Assembly: GCF_023337795.1 (NCBI RefSeq)
Contig: NZ_JALIRS010000015.1
Location: 1 to 64,000, forward strand
Origin: Lysinibacillus sp. BPa_S21
Lineage (GTDB): Bacteria > Bacillota > Bacilli > Bacillales_A > Planococcaceae
DNA length: 64,000 nt
Reading direction: 5' to 3'
The number at the start of each line of letters is the position of its first letter. The first letter of the stretch is position 1. Made by a program: the position numbers and the translations under genes. Under the pieces are notes generated by a model. It did not search any database. It was given only the letters and a program-made list of their open reading frames with translations, and was not told the origin of the DNA. Positions 8,785 through 18,906 of the stretch are shown here, piece by piece.

Positions 8785-9546
8785 TTGCATTTTTTCTAGT
8801 TCTTGAAGAAACTTTTGGATTGGTTCTGCATACACTTGTACAAGTGTCACAAAACCGTTCAGCATGACGTGGGCGATAATGGACGTCCAAATGCGTTTCG
8901 TTTTGTGATATAAGAAGGCAAAAATCAATCCACAAATTGTATAAAGCAAAATATGTGTAAAGTCGTTATGAATAAGTGCAAAGAAAATGGCGCTTACGAT
9001 AGCGGCTACCCAGAAATTAGTTGTTTGGACAAGCGATCCAAAAATCACACGGCGGAAGACGAACTCTTCTAATATTGGTCCAAATACGACAATCGCGAAT
9101 ATCGCAATAGGAGCACCTTTTGCAATATTGACAATATCAGCTGTGTTTTGCGACCCGCCTTGGATACCGAATATAGCCATTTCGATTGCTGCGCCAATCA
9201 TTTGGCCAAAGAAAACTAAGAAGAAACCAATAATTCCCCACATAATTGACAGTGGTATCGTTTCTTTCTTTCCTTGATAAATATCCCAAAATGTTTTATC
9301 GCGAGATGTTATGATTAAGCTTACAATTAACGCAATGGCAAAGCTAAGTGCGATATACCAGCCTGGCGTTATTAGAGCAGCTTGCTCACTAGGTAAACCG
9401 GTTGTACTCATAACAAGCTTGTGAAACGGTTTTACCAGCCATGTACCTGATAATTGCATGAGGATATAGATCAGTAAAACATACAGGGCTGTTTTTTTAT
9501 GTTTAATTATTTTTTGAGAATTGGTCACAGTCAAAATCCTTTCCAT
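8782..9546 (-). CDS. CPBP family intramembrane metalloprotease (YdiL-like)
   Basis: CPBP (CAAX protease and bacteriocin-processing) enzymes are membrane-embedded glutamic/metallo-type proteases. The 254-residue product has about six to seven membrane helices. It carries the family motif 1 EEFVFRR (Glu160, Glu161, Arg165/166) and motif 2 with His193 and His198 (LIHNDFTH). It lies upstream of groES in the opposite direction, as ydiL does in B. subtilis. The substrate is unknown. The ribosome site is only moderate (GAAAGG). Confidence 0.88.
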   Translation of the reverse strand: MERILTVTNSQKIIKHKKTALYVLLIYILMQLSGTWLVKPFHKLVMSTTGLPSEQAALITPGWYIALSFAIALIVSLIITSRDKTFWDIYQGKKETIPLSIMWGIIGFFLVFFGQMIGAAIEMAIFGIQGGSQNTADIVNIAKGAPIAIFAIVVFGPILEEFVFRRVIFGSLVQTTNFWVAAIVSAIFFALIHNDFTHILLYTICGLIFAFLYHKTKRIWTSIIAHVMLNGFVTLVQVYAEPIQKFLQELEKMQ

Positions 9547-9612
9547 TTCATTATGCTACCTTTCTATTGTAGAGGAATATGGAAAGAAAACAAAATTTTT
9601 CGAAGTTCTGAC

Positions 9613-9678
9613 TTGCAAAAAAAAGTGTGATTGATTATCATAATAATTGTATTAGCACTCAACTAGATAGAGTGCTAA
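9613..9678 (+). promoter_or_regulatory. groESL promoter with CIRCE operator
   Basis: The CIRCE element is perfect: TTAGCACTC (9652-9660), nine bases, then GAGTGCTAA (9670-9678). This is the binding site of the heat-shock repressor HrcA. A sigma-A type promoter precedes it, with -35 TTGCAA at 9613-9618, 17 bases, then -10 TATCAT at 9636-9641, so CIRCE covers the transcription start and 5' leader. hrcA itself is not in the window. Confidence 0.92.
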
Positions 9679-9720
9679 TAAACATAAAACATATATTTCA
9701 CTAATAGGAGGTTGTTTCAC

Positions 9721-10005
9721 TTGTTAAGACCACTAGGAGATCGTATTGTAATCGAACTAATCGAGGTAGAAGAAAAATCTGCATTCGGTATTGTGCTGCC
9801 AGACTCTGCAAAAGAAAAACCACAAGAAGGTAAAGTTGTAGCAGTTGGGACGGGTCGTATATTAGAGAACGGGCAACGTGTAGAGCTTGACGTTAAAGTT
9901 GACGACCGCATTATTTTCTCTAAATACTCTGGTACAGAAGTTAAATTTGAAGGTAATGAATACCTAATTTTACGCGAAAGCGATATTCTTGCAATTATTG
10001 AATAA
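9721..10005 (+). CDS. groES: co-chaperonin GroES
   Basis: GroES caps the GroEL folding chamber. The 94-residue product matches the family from end to end: [11 protein letters not shown] at the N-terminus, the mobile loop around [12 protein letters not shown], and the C-terminal [15 protein letters not shown]. The start is a TTG at 9721, with GGAGG at 9708-9712 eight bases upstream. An in-frame TTG at 9712 overlaps the ribosome site and would add three residues. The gene is under CIRCE control together with groEL. Confidence 0.96.
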   Translation: MLRPLGDRIVIELIEVEEKSAFGIVLPDSAKEKPQEGKVVAVGTGRILENGQRVELDVKVDDRIIFSKYSGTEVKFEGNEYLILRESDILAIIE

Positions 10006-10130
10006 GTTAATAGTTTTGTAAGTTAGTGATTGTCACAGATAAACAAATGTATTGGTGACAATGACAGTATGGCGAAATTTCTATAAATATATTGATGAAG
10101 CTTAACGAATATTCCATTTCAGGAGGGTAA

Positions 10131-11771
<1,641 letters not shown>

Positions 11772-11787
11772 TCTACGGCTCCAGCCC

Positions 11788-11824
11788 AAAAAATCACTTC
11801 TCAAATTTGAGAAGTGATTTTTTT
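11788..11824 (+). terminator. groESL terminator
   Basis: AAAAAATCACTTCTCA pairs with TGAGAAGTGATTTTTT. It is a perfect 16-bp stem 16 bases past groEL, with T-runs in both directions. Confidence 0.88.
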
Positions 11825-11910
11825 ATGCATTAGTGAATATTTTTCAGTGAATCGCTGATAAACCTTCAACAGCTGCTGATAAAGAAGAGCAAACCTGTTT
11901 TATAAACTAT

Positions 11911-11956
11911 AAAAAGGCTATCCATAGTTCATTTAGAACTTCTGGGTAGCCTTTTT
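11911..11956. terminator. bidirectional terminator between groEL and the Pro/Tyr-repeat gene
   Basis: AAAAAGGCTATCC pairs with GGGTAGCCTTTTT, with T-runs on both strands. It serves the minus-strand repeat gene ending at 12002 and backs up groESL. Confidence 0.78.
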
Positions 11957-12001
11957 GCTATAGTCGTTATCATGAACTCCCAATTATGTTAGGTGACAAA
12001 T

Positions 12002-12439
12002 CTACATTCCTGGTAGGTTTAATCCAGGGAAGCCTGGATATCCGCCTGGAAATGGCATCGGACGTGGTGGATATGGATGCGGCGGACGTGGCGGGTATGG
12101 TTGTGGTGGACGTGGTGGATATGGTTGTGGTGGACGTGGTGGATATGGTTGTGGTGGACGTGGTGGATATGGTTGCGGTGGACGTGGTGGATATGGATGC
12201 GGAGGGCGCGGTGGATATGGTTGCGGAGGGCGCGGTGGATATGGATGTGGAGGGTGTGGTGGATAAGGCTGCGGAGGGCGCGGTGGATATGGATGTGGCG
12301 GATGTGGTGGATATGGTTGCGAAGGGCGTGGTGGATACGGTAATGGGTTTAAAGATGGATAAGGGCTACCAGATGGCATTGTAGGGTGAAACGGAATGTT
12401 AACATCAAGATCTTCAGGATTTAATCTAGGGTTGACCAA
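12002..12439 (-). CDS. Pro/Tyr-rich octapeptide-repeat protein
   Basis: The 145-residue product is dominated by about twelve tandem PYPPRPPQ-type octapeptides (residues 34-129), with Q/H and R/H variation. A short unique N-terminus and a Gly/Pro tail (GGYPGFPG) flank them. There is no signal peptide or membrane segment. The start is a TTG at 12439 with GAAAGGTG upstream. I prefer this strand because it has a ribosome site, a matching terminator and a coherent protein. The plus-strand frames give nonsense such as Val/Asp/Met repeats. Such proteins in spore formers are often coat- or surface-associated, but that is a guess. Confidence 0.6.
   Translation of the reverse strand: MVNPRLNPEDLDVNIPFHPTMPSGSPYPSLNPLPYPPRPSQPYPPHPPHPYPPRPPQPYPPHPPHPYPPRPPQPYPPRPPHPYPPRPPQPYPPRPPQPYPPRPPQPYPPRPPQPYPPRPPHPYPPRPMPFPGGYPGFPGLNLPGM
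12053..12340 (-). repeat. 24-bp tandem repeat array (about 12 units)
   Basis: The array encodes the octapeptides of the gene above, each unit of 24 bases preserving the reading frame. On the plus strand the units read as GGTGGATATGGTTGTGGTGG and relatives. Near-identity of adjacent units suggests slippage or recombination changes the copy number. Confidence 0.85.
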
Positions 12440-12612
12440 TGAAACACACCTTTCTTCGCTTTTTCTTTTCTAACATATGTCCACTATTATGGATGTCATA
12501 GGCATTAAACTAGTATTGATGGATAAATATAATATGTTAAAAAGGAAAATGTTATAAAATATATCAAATTTAATTATAATAGAAGGAAATATCATTAAAG
12601 GATGTTAATGAA

Positions 12613-13950
12613 ATGACCATTATAAAAATCAAGAAAATAAAGGTACAAAATTTACGAAATGTACGACATGGTGAAATGGTGTTAACGGTAGATTTCGAGA
12701 CGTTTTTGAAGGCTAATGTTGTAGGCTTATACGGACAAAATGGTTCAGGGAAAACCACTATTGTTGATGCATTTGGCTTGTTAAAAGCACTTATTTCCGG
12801 CTGGATTGCTGAAATTAAATTACCATCTCAGGAAAAGAAATTAATCATGGCAGGGAAGGATACGGCAAGTATTGAATTCGATTTTCTAGTAGAAAATCAA
12901 TTTGGCACATTCTTTCTCAATTATTATGTAGAGCTACAAGCAGATGAAAATAGACTGTACACAACAGTTGAACGTTTAGCTTACAGAGAAAATGAGAAAG
13001 GGAAGCGGTCAAAGATTCTAATTAATGTTACAGAGGAAGACATACAACTACGTAAAGCAAGTCTTTCTGATATGAATGAAAAAACACGTATCCAATTACT
13101 AGTCACTCATCAATTATCTAAAAAACAATATATGTCCTTTGTCTTCCACAAAGATTTAAAGCCATTATTACAGGACAAGTTATCAGCGTTAGAAATGCAA
13201 TTGCTTCATAATGTAGCAATAGATTTTAATCAGGATTTACATGTCGTTAATAATCAAAATATCGCACCATTATTTGAAGAGCGCAGTATGCCATTTAGTA
13301 TTCATCTTGAAAAAACTCGTGGTTCAATCCCTTACAATTTGAAGGGGCCAGCGTTATTGCCAGAGGACACGTTTTATGTGTTATGCGAAGTAATAGAGCA
13401 AAGTAATCAAGTATTATCAGCAATTATTCCAGGTCTGTCTATAAAGATTCATGTACTGACAAAACAAACAATGGATAATGGAGAAAAAGGAATCCGTTTT
13501 GAATTTTTATCGCAGCGAGGGGAGCGCGAATTACCATTACGGACAGAGTCAGAAGGAATTTTAAAAATTATTTCTGTGCTTAGTGTACTTATTGCAGTTT
13601 ACAATAACCCAAATGCTTGTGTAGTGATTGATGAATTAGATTCTGGGGTTTTTGAATATTTGTTAGGCGAGTTGTTAACAGTGATTGATGAGGGCGGAAA
13701 AGGCCAGCTTATTTTTACGTCTCATAATTTACGTGTGTTAGAGGTGTTAGCTATTAAAAACTTATGGTTTACGACAACGAATGAGGATCGTCGTTATTTA
13801 CAGCTAAAGGGCATTAAAGAAGTAAATAATGCTCGAGATGTTTATTTACGTGCAATACAGTTGGGCGGACAGGATGAAGAGGTTTATAAGGAAACGAAGA
13901 CATTTAAAATAAAGCGTGCCTTTAGAAAAGCTGGTGTCCAGCGTGACTAA
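12613..13950 (+). CDS. AAA/SMC-like ATPase of a two-gene ATPase-TOPRIM cassette
   Basis: This 445-residue protein has the ABC/SMC-type ATPase layout of AAA_15/AAA_21 defence ATPases. The Walker A is GQNGSGKTT (residues 41-49). A signature-like SEG falls at 313-315 in a TESEGILKIISVL helix. The Walker B is CVVIDELDSG (336-345) and a switch His371 lies in FTSHN. The insert between the motifs is long. Relatives include RloA, AbiLi, AriA of PARIS and the ATPase half of OLD proteins. It overlaps the TOPRIM gene. It has its own RBS (AAAGGATG) and lies behind groEL, away from housekeeping operons. Assignment to a named system is not possible from sequence alone. Confidence 0.8.
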   Translation: MTIIKIKKIKVQNLRNVRHGEMVLTVDFETFLKANVVGLYGQNGSGKTTIVDAFGLLKALISGWIAEIKLPSQEKKLIMAGKDTASIEFDFLVENQFGTFFLNYYVELQADENRLYTTVERLAYRENEKGKRSKILINVTEEDIQLRKASLSDMNEKTRIQLLVTHQLSKKQYMSFVFHKDLKPLLQDKLSALEMQLLHNVAIDFNQDLHVVNNQNIAPLFEERSMPFSIHLEKTRGSIPYNLKGPALLPEDTFYVLCEVIEQSNQVLSAIIPGLSIKIHVLTKQTMDNGEKGIRFEFLSQRGERELPLRTESEGILKIISVLSVLIAVYNNPNACVVIDELDSGVFEYLLGELLTVIDEGGKGQLIFTSHNLRVLEVLAIKNLWFTTTNEDRRYLQLKGIKEVNNARDVYLRAIQLGGQDEEVYKETKTFKIKRAFRKAGVQRD

Positions 13951-14680
13951 AAAGGTTCTGTTAATTATTGTAGAGGGGCAGACGGAGCAAATTGTGTTAG
14001 AGGATTTTCTAGATGAACATTTTGCCAATTCAACGATTCGCTTCGATGTACAACGGGAGGATATTTTAACGAAGTGGGATGCCAATAAACGAATACCTAA
14101 TATTAAAAATAGCGTTGCACGGGTGATTCAGAACTATTTGGAGAAGTATAAGTTTTTAGCGAAGGATTTAACTGCTGTCGTTCATATTACTGATGCAGAC
14201 GGTTGTTTTATTGCTCCTGAATTTGTCAAGGTGAAGGAAGATATTGAGCAAAATTTATACTATACAGAAGATGCAATATTGGTGAAATCTGAAAAACGTA
14301 AGGCGCAAATTGAACAACGAAATGAAATGAAGGCGAATAATGCCAAAATCCTTGTGGCGAATGATCATTTTAGCATTCATCGATTAAAAATACCTTATCA
14401 ACTATTTTATTTTTCTACAAATTTGGAGCATGTATTATGGGATGAGCGCAATGAAGTAGCAACGGAAAAGGTTCCAAAGGCTGATGAATTTATCGAAGGT
14501 TTATCGGGTTCCATAGAAGAATTTTTAAAAGAATTTCTTCCTGTTAACGCTGAGCTTCCGTATAAAGAAAAAATGAAAATGAGCTGGTCATTTTTAATGG
14601 AGGGTTGTAATTCGTTACAGCGCGGAACGAATGTACCGTTATTATTTGAAATGATTAAATCAGATGTACAACCTCAATGA
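13943..14680 (+). CDS. TOPRIM-domain protein of the ATPase-TOPRIM cassette (RloB/AbiLii/AriB-like)
   Basis: The product of about 245 residues shows the TOPRIM catalytic pattern: Glu11 in LLIIVEGQTE and the DxD pair Asp84/Asp86 in HITDADGCF. This is the fold of OLD-type nucleases and of RloB-like partners. The gene overlaps the ATPase stop (GTGACTAA at 13943), so translation is coupled. Other in-frame GTGs at 13916 and 13934 are possible starts. I chose 13943 because it gives the compact MTKKVLLIIVEG start. Its expected role is a nuclease or effector gated by the ATPase. It has no terminator of its own until 14880. Confidence 0.75.
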   Translation: MTKKVLLIIVEGQTEQIVLEDFLDEHFANSTIRFDVQREDILTKWDANKRIPNIKNSVARVIQNYLEKYKFLAKDLTAVVHITDADGCFIAPEFVKVKEDIEQNLYYTEDAILVKSEKRKAQIEQRNEMKANNAKILVANDHFSIHRLKIPYQLFYFSTNLEHVLWDERNEVATEKVPKADEFIEGLSGSIEEFLKEFLPVNAELPYKEKMKMSWSFLMEGCNSLQRGTNVPLLFEMIKSDVQPQ

Positions 14681-14879
14681 TTATTAGTCTTAGGCAGTTA
14701 ATGTTCATGTCCTCAATTAATTGTTGGAGGGTATTTATCTTCGCTTTCGCAGTAGCTCTGATGTCCCGAGGAAAAGCGCTTAATCGGAACAAGAATCACC
14801 CCCTCATTTTGCAGAAGAGCTAACGTTCATCGCCTTTTAACCTTTGTTGAACATGTCATGAATACTTTGAGAAATAAGG

Positions 14880-14916
14880 TTCATTCGTTGTAACAAGCGA
14901 ATGATCTTTTTTTATT
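14880..14916 (+). terminator. terminator after the ATPase-TOPRIM cassette
   Basis: TCATTCGTTG pairs with CAAGCGAATGA with one bulge, followed by a T-run. The preceding 14681-14879 holds no gene. A degenerate relative of the intergenic repeat family (CGCTTTCGCA and CGGAACAAGAATCACC) may lie at about 14740-14810. Confidence 0.65.
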
Positions 14917-15013
14917 TCAGGAAATCTGTTCTTAATAGACAATGACATTTTTTCTTTTCCTAATTCATAAGCTTTATAGGTGTGATTTTATCAAGCTAGA
15001 AGGAGGCACTGAC

Positions 15014-16303
15014 ATTCAAATACATGTTGTACGGGCAGGACAGTCCTTATGGGGTATTGCACAGTCGTACGGGACAACAGTTCAAAGTATTGTAGATGCC
15101 AATCAAATTCCTGAACCAAATAGATTAGTTATCGGGCAAGCTCTTGTGATACCGATTGTCGGAAATTTCTATTATGTGCAGTCAGGAGATAGTCTATATT
15201 CAATCGGTCAACGCTTTGGCATCAATTATTTAAACCTTGCTCAGGTAAATAATATAAATCCGAGTCAACCTTTATCGATTGGTATGCGACTTTATATTCC
15301 ACCTCAACCCAAAACAAGAGCTGAAACATTAGCATATTTAGAACCGAGAGGGACATTTGTTAGTGAGGCATTACTGAATCAAGCGAGAGAAGCGGGTCCA
15401 TTTTTAACTTATCTTGCTCTATTTAGCTATGAGGCAAGGCGAGATGGAACGCTTAAGAGACCTCCAAGCCAAGGCGTGGCACAAATTGCAAATGATACAG
15501 GTGCATCTCTAGCAATGGTTGTCTCAAACTTGGAGAATTTTAGTTTTAGTGGTGATTTAGCAAAAGATATTTTTCAAAGTACAGCCGTACAGGATTTACT
15601 CTTCAATAATATTCTTGAAGAGGCAAAGCGTTTAGGAACCGTTAAAGATATTCATTTTGATTTCGAAAATTTGCCAGGCGATCAACGTGAAGCGTATAAC
15701 AGTTTTTTAAGGAGAGCTGTAAGTCGATTCCATCCCCAAGGGTATACCGTATCGACAGCGCTAGCTCCCAAAACAAGTGCTAGTGAGCGAGGCCCATGGA
15801 CAGAGGCGCACGATTATAAAGCACATGGAGAAATAGTCGATTTTGTTATGTTAATGACTTATGAATGGGGGTATTCCGCAGGACCACCTATGGCAGTGTC
15901 GCCGCTTCCAGAGGTTGAAGCGGTTGTTAAATATGCAGTAAGTGAGATACCTCGGAACAAGATCATACTTGGACAGAATTTATATGGGTATAACTGGACA
16001 CTGCCTTTTGTACAGGGAGGACCTAATGCAGAAGCACTTAGTCCACAAAGAGCAATCGAAATTGCTAAGAAATACAATGCTGCTATTCAGTTTGATTTGA
16101 GGTCTCAAGCTCCGTTCTTTGAATACTATGATGAGCAAGGTAGAGCACATGTGGTGTGGTTCGAGGACGCAAGATCAATTCAAGCAAAGTTTAATTTAAT
16201 CAAACAGTACAAACTCCGAGGAGTTGGCTATTGGAAGTTGGGTCTACCATTCCCGCAAAATTGGTTATTAATAGGGTCAAACTTTGATGTAGTAAAGAAA
16301 TGA
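15014..16303 (+). CDS. LysM-GH18 peptidoglycan hydrolase (SleL/YaaH-like)
   Basis: SleL/YaaH enzymes are N-acetylglucosaminidases that degrade spore cortex fragments during germination. Two LysM domains (residues about 2-46 and 50-95: HVVRAGQSLWGIAQ and YYVQSGDSLYSIGQ) precede a GH18 barrel with catalytic Glu218 in IHFDFEN (DxE pattern). No signal peptide fits, which matches spore-deposited members. The longest frame starts at ATG 14942, but AGGAGG at 15001-15006 sits seven bases before an in-frame ATT at 15014. Starting there gives the normal N-terminus beginning at LysM, so AUU is the likely start. With ATG 14942 the protein would be 453 residues instead of about 429. Confidence 0.85.
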   Translation: MQIHVVRAGQSLWGIAQSYGTTVQSIVDANQIPEPNRLVIGQALVIPIVGNFYYVQSGDSLYSIGQRFGINYLNLAQVNNINPSQPLSIGMRLYIPPQPKTRAETLAYLEPRGTFVSEALLNQAREAGPFLTYLALFSYEARRDGTLKRPPSQGVAQIANDTGASLAMVVSNLENFSFSGDLAKDIFQSTAVQDLLFNNILEEAKRLGTVKDIHFDFENLPGDQREAYNSFLRRAVSRFHPQGYTVSTALAPKTSASERGPWTEAHDYKAHGEIVDFVMLMTYEWGYSAGPPMAVSPLPEVEAVVKYAVSEIPRNKIILGQNLYGYNWTLPFVQGGPNAEALSPQRAIEIAKKYNAAIQFDLRSQAPFFEYYDEQGRAHVVWFEDARSIQAKFNLIKQYKLRGVGYWKLGLPFPQNWLLIGSNFDVVKK

Positions 16304-16318
16304 GAATCTTAAAGAACA

Positions 16319-16353
16319 AGAAAATAGCTTTATATCACAGCTCTATTTTCTTT
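16319..16353 (+). terminator. terminator after the LysM-GH18 gene
   Basis: AGAAAATAG pairs with CTATTTTCT (a nine-bp stem), ending in TTT, 16 bases past the stop. Confidence 0.6.
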
Positions 16354-16437
16354 CAAGAATGAATAATCTGAAATTATATTCCCATTTATGGAAATATATA
16401 TTATAATGATGGAAAACGATGTTTTAGGAGGTATATA

Positions 16438-18663
16438 TTGGGTAAATTTAAAAAGTTAGGTATCATACTAACATCAACTGCATTTTCTGTCGGTGTACTT
16501 TCGCCAATGGCACAAGCTTCAGCAAACGTAAAAGAACCGCAAGAGAGAGTTGCCATTCAAGTGGCTTCAACAGAAACAAAAATAACAAAAAGTATGCTTA
16601 TTAAGCAATTGAATACACTATTCCCAGACAAGTTCAATTTCGTAACAGAGAAAGATTTTTCAATGGGGGAAGCTCATTACTTTAATGATGACAAAACAAT
16701 CCGCTATGATTTAAGCTTCTATAAGACAATCAATGGCAAAGACGTATATGGTGATTTTACTTTTAAAGGTGAAAATTTAGAATTAGAGAATTTCCACTAT
16801 CAGCCTATCAATATAGCGGATGCATTGTACCCTGTGAAGTATTCAGAGAGTGAGGCAAAAAAAATTGCCCAAGACTTCCTAAAGAAACTGCCGAATACTG
16901 CGAATTACAAGCTTCTTGAAGACAATATTTATGATGATTTTGGTTTTAGTAGACCTCTATCTGAACCAATTACGTATTCATTCGCTTATTCACCTACACA
17001 CAATGGTGTGGAATTGAGTAATCAGTATATTAATATTGACGTTCTAGCAAATGGTGAAGTAACAGGTATGTATCGTAATACTGATTCTACTAGTAAGGCA
17101 ACATTTGATAGCTTAGAACAGAAAAAGAATGAGTCAGATATACTTGCACAGATTCGTAAAAACTTGTCAGTTGATTTACGTTATATGGTTGACTATAACT
17201 ACCAAACGGAAGAAGCTATTGCTAAGCTTGTGTATATGCCGCCAACAAGCTTCAACGGTGTACATGCAATAAACGGGAAGTGGCAAACAATGGATGGTTT
17301 CACTTCTGAAGTACCAAAGGTAAAAGGTGTAGAAAAACTAACATCTAAACCACTAGAACCAAGAAAGAAAAATCTTACATTAGCAGAAGTTGAAGAGTTA
17401 GCGAAGTCTTTCTTAAAAGTTGATTCTGACAAAGTTAAGCTACAAATTGATTCGGTTAGAGAAAGAGAAAACGAAAATGGCGAGACGATTTATACAGTAG
17501 ATTATATGTATGAATCTGGAAATCATGGCTATGGCATGTCAATTGAAGTGAACAAGGCAACAGGTGAAATAGTCCACTACGAGGATATACGTAGCGAATT
17601 TGTAGAGACCGATGATAAGGTAGAACCAATTTCAAAAGATGCTGCGTTAGGAAAGGCGATAGACTACTTAAAAGAGTGGGCTCCGTCATATATTCATAAC
17701 TATTCAAAGCCGATAGATGATACAGTATATAACAAAAACAGCAAACAGTATTATTTCTCCTTCCCACGTATTGTCAATGGCATTGCCGTAGTAGGGGATG
17801 AAATTTCTGTTGGTATAAGTGCAGATGGGAAATTGAGTTCTTTACATGTTAATCATCGGAAAATTGATAATTGGCCGTCTGTAAACAAAGTTATCCCTGC
17901 TGATAAAGCAAAAGCAACGTTCAATGAGGGAGTAAAGTTGAAGCTACAGTATGCAAAACAGGATGATAAGAATAATCACCATTATGATTTAGTATACTCT
18001 CCAGTTTATAATGGAAGCTTGTTCAATGGTATTGATGCAACAACTGGTGAATGGCTTCAAAAAGTGGATGATTCCAAAGAAAAACCAGCTATTTCACATC
18101 CAACAGCTGGCGGTGAATTAACTTATTTACTACGCCAAAATGTATTAGAGATTAAAGATCCAGCAAAATTTAATGCTGATACAGCTGTAAACAAGGGAGA
18201 AGCTTTGAAAGTTTTAGTTAGATCATTATCATACCGATATGATAATATTGGTCCGTACGGAAGAGATGACGATCAGCAATCCTTTAATAACATTGATAAA
18301 AATCATCCATTATACGGAGTCGTTGAACAAGCAGTAAGAATGGGTATTTTAAAACCGGCGGATCAATTTGCAGTAGATACAGCATTGACTCGTCAAGAGC
18401 TAGCAGAATGGCTAGTACGTGTATTACATTTAGAGAATGCTGCTAAGCATAGTGACATTTACAAATTAAACTTTGCTGATGCAAGCTCAATTGACCCAGC
18501 GTACGCAGGTTACATTGCTTTAGCAAGTGCAATGGGATTAATGGATGGACAGCAAAATAAATTCAATGCTACTGAAAAAGTGACGTATGCTGATTTAGCA
18601 ATATCTACAGTGCGTCTAGCAAAGGCTGTTAATGAAGAAAACGGCGGCCGACATTACTATTAA
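16438..18663 (+). CDS. secreted YcdB/YcdC-repeat protein with SLH domains
   Basis: The 741-residue product starts with a Sec signal (GKFKKLGIILTSTAFSVGVL, cleavage near AQASA). Several YcdB/YcdC-type repeats of about 100-150 residues follow, with the recurring pattern of a helix, then YxVDYxY...VNKATGEIVHYE. The C-terminal part, about residues 560-735, has S-layer homology repeats that bind pyruvylated wall polymer (DPAKFNADTAVNKGEALKVL, NNIDKNHPLYGVVEQAVRMG, FADASSIDPAYAGYIALASA). The start is TTG at 16438 with AGGAGG upstream. It should be displayed on the cell wall. The biochemical role is unknown. Confidence 0.85.
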   Translation: MGKFKKLGIILTSTAFSVGVLSPMAQASANVKEPQERVAIQVASTETKITKSMLIKQLNTLFPDKFNFVTEKDFSMGEAHYFNDDKTIRYDLSFYKTINGKDVYGDFTFKGENLELENFHYQPINIADALYPVKYSESEAKKIAQDFLKKLPNTANYKLLEDNIYDDFGFSRPLSEPITYSFAYSPTHNGVELSNQYINIDVLANGEVTGMYRNTDSTSKATFDSLEQKKNESDILAQIRKNLSVDLRYMVDYNYQTEEAIAKLVYMPPTSFNGVHAINGKWQTMDGFTSEVPKVKGVEKLTSKPLEPRKKNLTLAEVEELAKSFLKVDSDKVKLQIDSVRERENENGETIYTVDYMYESGNHGYGMSIEVNKATGEIVHYEDIRSEFVETDDKVEPISKDAALGKAIDYLKEWAPSYIHNYSKPIDDTVYNKNSKQYYFSFPRIVNGIAVVGDEISVGISADGKLSSLHVNHRKIDNWPSVNKVIPADKAKATFNEGVKLKLQYAKQDDKNNHHYDLVYSPVYNGSLFNGIDATTGEWLQKVDDSKEKPAISHPTAGGELTYLLRQNVLEIKDPAKFNADTAVNKGEALKVLVRSLSYRYDNIGPYGRDDDQQSFNNIDKNHPLYGVVEQAVRMGILKPADQFAVDTALTRQELAEWLVRVLHLENAAKHSDIYKLNFADASSIDPAYAGYIALASAMGLMDGQQNKFNATEKVTYADLAISTVRLAKAVNEENGGRHYY

Positions 18664-18673
18664 TTTATAAATG

Positions 18674-18712
18674 AAAGGGCATCTCCTAATTTTTAGAGAG
18701 ATGTCCTTTTTA
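18674..18712 (+). terminator. terminator after the SLH-protein gene
   Basis: AAAGGGCATCTC pairs with GAGATGTCCTTTT and continues into T5, 13 bases after the stop. Confidence 0.8.
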
Positions 18713-18798
18713 ACTTCTTTCAGTAAGTGTTTTAGTAGCGACAGGTACAGAAGTCTCCAATCTATAAGCTAATTCTGGACGCAATTACGCAGAGGCAA
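18712..18798 (+). repeat. intergenic repeat family 2, copy 1
   Basis: It shares AACTTCTTTCAGT at its left end and TGGACGCAATTACGCAGAGG at its right end with a second copy at 55535-55597, in the same order. The middle parts have diverged. Confidence 0.55.
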
Positions 18799-18854
18799 AA
18801 TTGCTGACTACAGTAAACTAAAGGATTGCTGTTTAGAAGTTTATATGTTATTAT

Positions 18855-18872
18855 TATCTCGAATTAAAGATA
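18855..18872. promoter_or_regulatory. MhqR-type operator upstream of the marR gene
   Basis: TATCTCGA-AT-TAAAGATA agrees at 16 of 18 positions with the MhqR box known from B. subtilis (tATCTcgaAtTCgAGATa). It lies 34 bases before the regulator start, as expected for autorepression. A further inverted repeat (TCGAATTAA/TTAATTCGA, 18859-18883) overlaps it. Confidence 0.65.
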
Positions 18873-18906
18873 AATTAATTCGAAGTATGTGAAAAGAGGA
18901 AGTCGT

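Noticed and set aside
11986..12384. Plus-strand frames with Val/Asp/Met or Trp/Arg repeats opposite the Pro/Tyr gene
   Set aside because: They are shadows of the 24-base array. They lack ribosome sites and a terminator of their own, and the minus strand is better supported.
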